From assembly GCA_031310005.1 (NCBI GenBank), contig CM062385.1, positions 1,054,001 through 1,118,000 of the forward strand: a stretch of 64,000 nucleotides of DNA, in the 5' to 3' direction. Below, one piece after another: positions 50,726-59,950 of the stretch. The position numbers were made by a program, and so were the translations under genes. The notes beneath the pieces were generated by a model. It searched no databases. It saw only the letters and a program-made list of their open reading frames with translations, and had not been told where the DNA came from. The stretch comes from Dactylellina haptotyla (Eukaryota; Ascomycota; Orbiliomycetes; Orbiliales; Orbiliaceae). Numbering within the stretch: position 1 is the stretch's first letter; every line of letters starts with the position of its first letter.

Positions 50726-52502
50726 CTATTTAACCAATTTCTCGATAGCCTCGAGCGACAAACTTTTCGGTCTCTGTGTAGGTATCATTCGGATCAGTAA
50801 ATTTGTATAAACGCTAGGAAAATATACAGAAATGGTATCAAAGGAGTTTAACCTACCTCAATTGGGAGCCCGAGAGCCCGGTCCCAGATGAGCTGGGCCA
50901 ATGGTCCGATTCCTGGTGCACACACATATCATATCAGTTTATTTGTCTTATATCAAGAGCCGACCAACCATTAAGCAAGAGCTTACCTCGAGACACGGAG
51001 AAACCAACGGTGTAGTAGAGTGTCTCCTTGATACCGTAATGATGCATAAGCACTCCAGACGCGCTATCGACATTTGGATATGGGTTCTTGGTCTTTCCGT
51101 GCTGCTTCAACACCTCAGGCGCAATTCTAGAGTTCTTCTCGACAAGCTGGAAGACTGGATCTGCGACTATTTCCGGCCTCTTGGCCGCGAAATCCATGAG
51201 AGCCTCAAACCGTGGATCAGGCTTACGCAAAACCGCATGTCCGTAGCCCGGAACGACTTGTCCGCTGTTCAATGTCTTCCAAAGATATGCGGAGACGTCT
51301 TCCTCGGTATAGTTCTTCGGGATTTTTTCTTGCATAGCAAGAATCCATCTCAGAACCTCCTGAGCTGCCAAACCGTGCAGTGGGCCCGCAAGACCTTGGA
51401 CACCGGCACTATAGCTCAAGAATGCATCGCTTAAAGCACTGCCAACCAAGTGTGTGGCGTGAGCGCTAACATTTCCTCCTTCGTGATCGCCGTGCAACGC
51501 AAGGTAAAGTCTCAGAAAGTCGACAAATCCAATGTTGTCGGCCTTTCCAAGCATCGCGGCGTAATTGTAGGCCCAGTCCTGCTTGGGATCAACGGCACCG
51601 GGAAGAGGACCTCCGCCCTGGTAGGTATTATGGTAGACCTTTGCAGCGATGGTAGGAAGCTTCGCAAGCAATGAAATACAGTCGTCGAAGGTTGGCTCCC
51701 AGTAATCTGCCTTGTTAAGGCCCTTCTCGTAGGCTTTTGCGAACACGGAATCGTGGTTTAAAGCAGAAACCGCAATGGCGACTGCGAGGTAAAACGTACA
51801 TCAGCAATCGTCCTGTGTTAATTTTGTGTTTAAATGGTATCAACCTACACTGTGTCATAGGGTGAAGGGTGGTAGGGAAGTTATCCATCATCTTCTCAAC
51901 GAAGGTAGGCAGAGCGGACTTCTCCGCAAGCTCTTTGCTGAATTCTCGAACTTGCTCATTTGAAGGAACTTTTCCGGTGAGGACAAACCAGAACATAGCT
52001 TCTGGCAACATCTCTTCTCCTGTCAGACCCTTTGGTAGAAATTCCTGGCACTCCTTGATGGTCTTCCCGTGGAAGCGGATGCCCTCATTAGCATCCAGGA
52101 CCGAACCTTCCCAGACCATGCCCTTAATGCCACTACCAATCCTCTAATGTTAGAAATCTGATATTTTGGATTCACCTGAAGATCAAGATTCGTGACGTAC
52201 CGCATACCACCTAGGGCATTCTCAACCTTTACCTCACCCAGACTCTTTTGACCATATTCCGTTTTGATTTTCTTATAAAATTCCCTTTTGGCGGGAATGA
52301 CTTCCTTAAGAGTGGTCTTGAGATCCGGCTGCGACGACAGATATCTGCGACTGACTGCTCGACTAGAGACGGTGGAAAATACACCCTATTTCTAAAGGTC
52401 AGTGGACGCCACCAAATTCCGACCAGCAACAGCGGATAGAGAACTCACAGAGCCGGTGAGGCGCCGCAGGGCAGCTTGTCCTGTTCTTGAACTGACGGCC
52501 AT
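50726..52502 (-). CDS. mcsA: 2-methylcitrate synthase, mitochondrial
   Basis: Six exons: 52449-52502, 52201-52385, 51849-52132, 50987-51781, 50857-50912 and 50726-50773. They encode 473 aa. A basic, Ser-rich presequence (about 35 aa) is followed by a citrate synthase fold: GIKGMVWEGSVLD, HGDHEGGNVSAH, GPLHGLAAQE and PGYGHAVLRKPDPR. The catalytic residues are His310, His356 and Asp413, the last in NPYPNVDSASG. The YPNVDSASG and HHYG wording is typical of methylcitrate synthase rather than the housekeeping citrate synthase. It joins propionyl-CoA and oxaloacetate, and methylcitrate synthases usually keep some citrate synthase activity. At the third exon two acceptors nine bases apart are both in frame; I chose the one giving GGMRGIKG, as in relatives. 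Confidence 0.94.
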
Positions 52503-52865
52503 TGTTTGCTGCAACAGAAGTAGTAGATGGATTCGATTGGATTGGGAGTTATCGTCTCTGTGCCAGCGCAATGGTAATGGTTGTTACTAGGTACGGGAGA
52601 AATCTTTCGTCTCGTTTGGTGGGATAGGGCAGGGAATAAGAGGAAGTCGGCCGGCTTGCCGCGGTTGAGTCGCGTAGAGCCCGGAACATGTGTTACCAAC
52701 AGAACGAATTCCAACGGCCAACACAGTGGCCGGATGAGAGGAGGTTCGGCATTTCGATATTCAGTAGCATTCCGTCTTGGATTAAATATTTATAATAGTA
52801 GCTAATTTTTTAAGATATATTTACGAGAAATATAGGCTTCCGAACGTCCTTCTATACTACATGTG
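52503..52865. other. promoter region of mcsA
   Basis: The 363 bp hold the 3' flank of the aldehyde dehydrogenase gene and the synthase promoter. No other feature seen. Confidence 0.5.
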
Positions 52866-55088
52866 CTAAGAGTTATTGAGCAGCCTCCAAAGCCCTGCCA
52901 TTTTTGAACTCATGGTAGTTCCTACCGAAAATTCGACGAGCCCTAGGGAAATAATTAGTACGGTTAGACTGCTGGAGAAACCTGGGGTACCAACCTTTGC
53001 AAAATTCCCATGCTTTGGTTGTGTCTCTTATGGGGTAGTCTACACGTGGGGGAATGCTGGTGGATATCCCTGGATATTTATCAATGCAAACAGACTTCAT
53101 GCTGCAGACGGAACGCAAGCCTTCAGCTCCCATGAATCGGCCATATCCTTTTTCAGAAACCAAATACATTAGCAATAATGATAAAGCCAGCATCGTATAT
53201 TCGTAAATAGTATGCACTCACCTGAACCACGCACGCCGCCAAATGGCAACTGCGCGAGGTAGAAGACGGCAAAATCGTTGACCGCCACCATTCCGCACTT
53301 CATCTCATTTACAACCTTGTTAAGATCCGCTTTGTTACTGCCAAACACTGAACCTCCGAGCCCATACTCTGTTGAATTTGCAATTTCGATTGCGTGCTGA
53401 ACATTGTCGGCCTTCATCACGAGACAAACTGGTCCAAATAGTTCCTGTTGTGCGATATCCATATCCATTGTAACGTCCACAAGAAGAGTTGGAGAAAAGT
53501 AATGTCCATGCGGGTACTCTGGGTGGACTAGTCTTTTCCCTCCAGCAAGGAGTCTTGCCCCTTGCTTTACGGCACCTTCGATGAGACGTTCTAGTCGGTC
53601 AAATCCCACAGAGGATATTACCGCCCCGACATCAGTATCTTTAGGGTGATCTAAGATAGAACCGACTCGAAGCCCTTTGATTCGTGGTTCGAGGATATCA
53701 ACTAGTTTTTGATAGACTTTTGGAAGGACAACTATGCGCTCGATCCCTATACAATTCTGACCCATACTTTGAAAGACACCGCGGATGAGGACTGAACTTA
53801 GTTTCTGCAAATTGCTGACGTCATCAAGAATTATAGATGCGTCCTTGCCGCCTAATTCGATACACAGTTCAGGCAAGCTCTTCGATGCCGATTTTGCGAC
53901 AAGCTTTGCGACTGGGCGAGAACCAATGAATGTGATATGTGATATACCAGGATGCGACGTGAGATGATCTGCAACTTCAGGCCAACAGTTGATACCCTAT
54001 TGATCAATGTTAGGGGCGGAAGTTCATATCAAAGGGACTAGGGTTTACGAACAGCCACTAAGTCGGGGTTGTGACCGCAAACAGATAATGCTTTGGAGAC
54101 AATTTGGACAAAGAAGGAATTGCTCCAGGCGGTATTCTCAGATCCTTTCACTAATCGAGTTGTTAGTCTACAATACCACTCAATAATTGGAGGTACTGCA
54201 TCAAATATACTATACCTATAATTCCATTACCGGCAAATATCGAGCTTACAATTGGACCCAGCAAGTTATGAAACTAGGCAAGTTCTTTAGCACGGGTTCT
54301 AAAGGTTCTTATAACAGTTGACAGTATGCATACCGGATAGCTTTGCGCTCATGTTAGTGGGGCCTTATAAGATAATTACGACCAAGGATTAACTTACTTC
54401 CAACTAACACAAGCGGCCACAACTCCCATCGGCTCATAGCGAACCTCTGCACGCTTATACATCATCAAGAATGGTACGCCCCGAGTTTCAGGTTGTAAAC
54501 TTTTCTCGCCATTGATCAACAGCCAATTAATCTTCTCGACGGTAACTAGGATCTCGCCTAGAGACGCGTCGACTTTTGTCTTGCCAGAGTCTAAACAGGC
54601 AGCCCGGGCAATGAGATCTTGGTTCTTGAGGATATATTGCATCAATGTTCTGAGGACTTTACGGCGTTGTTTGAATGTGGTACGTGCCCACTCCTTTTGG
54701 GCTTCGGTGGATTTTGCAATGGCGGCATCGACATCCTGTTGCGAAGCTGGTTTTATGTTATCCAGGAGACGGCCAGTCGCGGGCGAATAACACTGAATAT
54801 AGCCATCATTGGTCTAAGAAAAATATATCAGACTACTATGCAAATACCCATCGTTAGATAGCAACGCGGACGCACCCTGAGTGATGGGTTCTGAAGCTGC
54901 TTTCCGGAATAGCCTTCCTCCAGTGCTGTGGGGATAGCGACTGTGAACTCCTCCCAATCCGAACCCTCCGACGTCCAGATAAAGAACACAACGATCGAGA
55001 CCGCAGCAACCGCCAGAGAAACGATTGATGTGGAAGAAAACAAGAACGCTTGCACTTTTTCAAGCGCCTGGGGATCCCATTGAGCCAT
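52866..55088 (-). CDS. MSC7: membrane-anchored aldehyde dehydrogenase-like protein (MSC7 type)
   Basis: Eight exons: 54876-55088, 54398-54813, 54334-54340, 54216-54273, 54053-54150, 53222-53996, 52995-53147 and 52866-52942. They encode 598 aa. One membrane helix at about 17-40 is followed by the ALDH domain: SWNYPFHN with catalytic Asn210, VKGSENTAW, FIGSRPV, ELGGKD with Glu311, GQNCIGIER with the nucleophile Cys346, and LPFGGVRGSGYGRFMG. The C-terminus ends RLLNNS. This is the Msc7 (YHR039C) group, an endoplasmic reticulum protein in yeast with no settled substrate. The third exon is only 7 nt and supplies the third base of the Asn210 codon plus Tyr-Pro. The exon 5 donor is a weak GTTCGT, the least certain junction, although no other choice keeps the frame. 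Confidence 0.9.
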
Positions 55089-55454
55089 TGTTCTGTTGGG
55101 CACCCGTTTTGGGGGCGCGAAAGATGTTCGTTGGAGCAGAAATGTTTAAACTGGTTGGAGCTGAACACGAAAAAGTTGCATGGATTTAAATTCAGGAGGA
55201 AACACACGCACACACGCACACACAACACCTCCAACGAATCAAGTGATATCAAGCTCAAGGGTCAAGAGAAACACCAATAAGAGGATCGCACATCTTTGTA
55301 TTTGATTATGAAGCGTAGTTGTCATATATAGAGTATCATTATTAAATACAAAGTCGGACCCAGTCCAACTCCTAACTATTCTAACCCATCAGCACTGGCG
55401 GTGGCCATCCCGTAGTTGTCAATGGTGCTAAGGCCGCCGGTAGCCCGATGGTCT
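55089..55454. other. spacer between the secreted-protein gene and the MSC7-type gene
   Basis: Holds the aldehyde dehydrogenase promoter, with a CA-rich repeat (ACACACGCACACACGCAC) near 55202-55225, and the 3' flank of the small secreted protein gene. No other gene. Confidence 0.5.
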
Positions 55455-55762
55455 CTAAGCTGCTGATCGTGGCGCCGCTCGGAGGGTAACTGGAACGGTG
55501 ACAGTGGTGTATGTCGTAACAAATCTAGTGGTGGTGGACGTGAACTCCTGGCCCACAGGAGAGGGTGTAGGGTTACGAGGGTCAAAGGTGCCAAGAGTAC
55601 CGCCAAAGTGACCTAGAAATATCGATTCTCGTTAGATTCTACTTGGTATAAACTGGATGTTTCGGAAATTAACTAACCAACTCCCCAAGCTGGGTCCAAA
55701 GACTGGCAGTTGGCGACAGCAGCAAAGCTTGCAACGAGGAAACTGAGGACTTGGAACTTCAT
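55455..55762 (-). CDS. small secreted protein of unknown function
   Basis: Two exons (55678-55762, 55455-55612; 65-bp intron GTTAGT..TAG) encode 80 aa. The start MKFQVLSFLVASFAAVANC is a clear signal peptide with a likely cut after about residue 18-20. The mature part is about 60 aa: a short Gly/Phe stretch (HFGGTLGTFDPRNP), then a Thr/Val-rich segment (TSTTTRFVTTYTTVTV) that could be O-glycosylated, and a basic end. Apart from the Cys at the end of the signal peptide there is no cysteine, unlike typical disulphide-rich effectors. I recognise no family. The support is the signal peptide, consensus splice sites and an in-frame stop; expression data would settle whether it is a gene. Confidence 0.68.
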
Positions 55763-57116
55763 TTTGATCTGATATCGAAAAATACGGGATATCGAAAAAT
55801 ACGGGATATCGAACTTTAAGCTTGTCGGAGAAAGGAAAGAATAGAATAGAATCGGAATAGAATAAAGAAAGAAAAGAAGAAAATACTAAGAAAGTAATGA
55901 AGTATCGATTCCGGATCGCTGAAGAAACGAAGGCCAAACCAGTTGGATAAGCTGTAAAGAGCGTAAAAAGGTATATACTCAGTATATGACCCTATATGGA
56001 AGAATAGAATTGAACTGATTGCTGGTCGATGGAACCTGTCATCTGTCGGTGGAAACGGCAGAATATATACCAATAAACATTTACCTATCAAAGGCGAGAG
56101 GCCACGCCGGAAACAGATAAGTCGCAGTAAAACAACGGACGGAAAGAGTGACTGATACGAGGCTGTGATCGTAAGGAGCTCTAGCGGAGACAAACGTCTA
56201 CGGCCAAACGCCTCAAATCTGAAAATATTCGAGCAAAAGAGACGAGTTAGGAAAAGTCTCGAGGCCGACCATTTAAACAAGAGGCATCCTGTTTCCCATT
56301 CTTGTCAGACGATGGTGTCCCTGTTTCCTTCGGTTCCACTTGACCCATCTCATCTAGTCCGAGAGAAGATAGGATGACCGCATCAACATGCGACATTCGA
56401 CTGCTCCAGATAGACTGGGACTCTGCTCTGCTCTGATGCACAGGCCCTCTTCGGCTAGCTAGCAAGTCGATACGGTTAGCAGTAGAACATATTCAATCGT
56501 TTCCCTCCGTTTACAGCGGCCTGACCGACCCCGACAGCCTGAACCCTAACCTGTTTGAAGGGTACGGCGCTGAAACGCGGAGCTGTTTATATGGCACCGC
56601 CACTACACTATCGTTCGGTAGAACCTTCACCGTTCCATGGCATCTGCAAGTCATCTGTCAAAAGTTCGAGATTGCATCATTGAATCAGACAAGAGGGATC
56701 CCTGGAGGTTCTGGTTTGCGCCACTTCGTGCTCAATGAAAACAGTGATGTTGGGCCATGCGAGCAAGTGTATTGAATCCTCAGTCATTATCGGGTTGCGC
56801 TCCCAACACAATTGTTACCCTACCAAAGTCTGCACCTAGGAGTCAATGCACAACTGACTTCAAGCCCTTTTTTGTCAAAGAACCTGAATGGCTTTAAAAT
56901 ACAATGATGTCCCCAAAACCCTCCTCAGCTCATAATTTAATAAGCTCTCCGTATTGTTGGTCTGAAGGCGATCATAGGAATAGAAACCTCCCTGAAAATG
57001 TCTCTCAGCTTCAAACATTTCTAACACTTCCATCTGATGTATTGACTTCTTGGATGTACATACACCATTGTCCGATAATACTCAACTAGAAGTAGACGCC
57101 GAAGCTATTATAAGCC
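55763..57116. other. divergent intergenic region
   Basis: 1.35 kb between the small secreted protein gene and the DNA methyltransferase gene, so it should hold both promoters. The start is very A-rich with a 17-bp tandem repeat. Short frames only. Confidence 0.5.
55771..55812. repeat. 17-bp tandem repeat, about 2.5 copies
   Basis: The unit GATATCGAAAAATACGG occurs twice in full (55771-55787 and 55788-55804), followed by a partial third GATATCGA. It begins 9 bp upstream of the secreted-protein ATG, so it would lie in the 5' leader or core promoter. Confidence 0.9.
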
Positions 57117-59748
57117 ATGAGTCTTTACGAGGCTATAGATCTAGGTGGTATGCATGTTTCTCTTCGTTTTAGTCTCCCCGTCCTAATCATCCAACGGTCA
57201 AGTAAACAGATGACGATTCCCAACCGGCTAGAACTCCCACCTACAGTAAAGCCCAGCCACCTTCAAAGTTTCAAGATAAGCAAAAACTTCTTGGTGTATA
57301 CATTCCAAGTGATTGACTAGTCTTCGTCTAATCAAAATAATGTAGCTACCCTAGATAAGCCGTGTGAAGAAGTAGAAGTCACCTGTCCGGACATTACCAA
57401 AGTCCCAGACTTGATCAATATCGACTCTGAGTCAGATAATGATAGCATAGATATATTCGACACAATATTTATATCGGATGACGAAAGTGGCAATAGTAGT
57501 TCGGACGATGTGATTTTTGAAGCTGGTGCGTATATCGCGTGCTTTGTGGCTCATCGACCTCGAAATTAGCTAAAATATACCCCTTGAGTAAAGCAAGGAA
57601 GAGAAAACCGAAGAGACCTCTTCGCATTAAAGAAGGTCCAAAGCGAGCAAGAAAGGATTCTGTAACCGAACAAAATGATATTTGTATCGACCAAATCAAG
57701 ATAAATGGCCTTCTCTTGGTACCTGGAATCAATGTCCAACTGCGGTATGGCGCCGTCCTTTCCGATAGATCGGTATTGGAAAGTGGTTACTTCATGAGGA
57801 TCAAAAAAATATTCTGCCGTCATGAGATATATAAAGACGGAACCGAAATTGTTCAAAACTGGATTCAAGGCCCTCTGTTCCGACGTCACAGAGATTTGGA
57901 TGGCATTCTCCCCAAAACTACTGGAGAAGTAGCCATGTTACGTGAAAAGGTCGAAATCAGGGCTGCCGATGCCATGAATGTTCGTGAAATTGTGCTTACG
58001 AACCTTCTGGGGCGCGAGACAGTTCGGAAGTCATATGAAGATGCTAAGGATGATGTCTATGGAAGACTAATTTGTCGTTGGAAGGCGAAAATAAAGGACA
58101 ATACGAATGGCAATACTGGAATGCAACAGCTTGGAGCAACGGGGTATATTCGACGGTTAACGGAGGCTGAGGCCGATCCTAACTATAGGATCAGTGACAT
58201 GGAGCTTTCGAAACTTTGGAGAGCGATACCAAAAGATGAAACAGAAAATCCACGAGACTCTTCGAAGAATTTTAGTTTCATCGATTCATTATGTGAAGAG
58301 ACTAAAACATCCCAAATGGATTCAGATGATCATCCTATCCGGTGCCAAGAATCAGAAACAATTGTTTTACACAACGAACCTGAATTGATTGATCTCGAGG
58401 CTCACTCATTTGCCCATACGACAGGAGTTGGGCATTCGTTCTCACCGATTTATATCGAAGATAATGATGACATTCAACCAGATGGTGATATAGACATTGA
58501 AATTCTCGAAGTCCCGTATGTTTCTACTGCTGAATCGGATTTGCCTAATGGTAGGTTCGCTATCAACTCAAACCCTACTGGTTACACCGGCGCGCAATTG
58601 CAGGCCACTGGTAAACGTCAATTAAGAAAACGACGCAAGTATACCTTCGGAGATGCTTTCTGCGGTGCTGGCGGTGCTACCCGTGGAGCTGTTCTTGCTG
58701 GATTCAAGGTTCGGTGGGGTGTGGACCATGATGAAGCCGCAATTAAAGCTTGGCGATCGAATTTTGGGCGTAACATCGGATATCAGGAAGATGTTCATGA
58801 GTTCATCTCTAGGCATGGAAGGAAGAAAACGCACGTTGACCTTCTCCATCTCTCCCCGCCTTGCCAATTTTTCTCTTGGGCAAGAACTATTCCAGGGAAA
58901 AATGATGAGAAAAATGAAGCAAGTTTCTTCGTCATCCCAAACACCTTGAATTCCTGTCGCCCTCGGGCGGTTACCGTGGAAGAAACTGATGGATTGATTG
59001 GACTAAGCCGTTCCGTGGGGCATTTCAAATGTATGTTGGGTGATTTTACGTCTATTGGGTACAGTGTCAAATACGCCATCTTGAATGCTGCATCATATGG
59101 TGTCCCCTCCAAAAGGAAACGATTAGTTTTGATAGCTTGTTGGTAAATATACCACCCTAAACTTCTAAGATTATATTGAAACTATATGCAACTCGGCTAA
59201 CTCTTCTTCATATATGAGTAGTCCTGGCGAAACATTGGCGGACTTTCCAAACCCCACTCACTGGTATAGTACGGATCCATTCGAGCCAATGCCTCGGGGC
59301 CTTCATCGCGCTGTCACTCTCCGAGATGCTATCACGAAGATCCCAAGATATACACCCGACCATGATATTGAGATTTTGGAGGCAGTGGCACCCAGTTCGC
59401 TAAAGCTACCACCCCATGAGTGGGAACAGCCGTTTAGGTCAACCATCAAGTGCGGTGGTGGTGAATATAATCTACATCCATCACGTAATCGAAAATTTAC
59501 TCTAAGAGAGCTAGCTTGTTTGCAATCGTTTCCGTTAGAACATAACTTTTACGGAAAGAGGGGTGAAAAAATGAGGCAAGGTAAACAAACTGTTCCCTCG
59601 AAAGAAGTGCTGTCTAGATTTTTGAATATTAATAGCATCTATAGTCGGAAATGCATTTCCCCCAAAATTGGTTGGCGCAGTGATGGAGGCAGTTAGAAAA
59701 CATCTGGAGAAAACCGATGATGAGTGGGAAGGTGGAGGCATTTTATGA
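57117..59748 (+). CDS. rid/dmtA: cytosine-C5 DNA methyltransferase of the RID/Masc1/DmtA family
   Basis: Six exons: 57117-57147, 57210-57293, 57346-57525, 57570-59142, 59222-59580 and 59645-59748. They encode 776 aa. An acidic N-terminus is followed by a basic patch (KARKRKPKRPLR). A BAH-like region spans about 140-270, then a low-complexity acidic linker. The catalytic domain has motif I FCGAGGATRG (462-471), motif IV SPPCQ with the catalytic Cys530, a motif VI position reading EET (569-571) instead of ENV, YGVPSKRKR (motif VIII), RELACLQSFP (IX) and VGNAFPP (X). The EET variant and short recognition region match the fungal RID, Masc1 and DmtA branch. RID is needed for repeat-induced point mutation in Neurospora, Masc1 for premeiotic methylation in Ascobolus, and DmtA for sexual development in Aspergillus nidulans. 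Splicing into exon 5 offers adjacent acceptors (GAG, TAG); TAG gives CPGE as in relatives. Confidence 0.92.
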
Positions 59749-59950
59749 ATTTATGTAAATAGTAGCTTACAGATTGCTTTCTTATAGTGATCTCAAGTGG
59801 TAACGAATGACAATTAGAATATATAGGATGTGTGAATGCCTTCTCCCAGCCTCATTAAATCATTACTAATGCACTCCAACACTCGCCTCCACCGTTTAAC
59901 TACATGAGATAAACACTCGTGCCTTCACCCATGCACTCATACACAACTCG

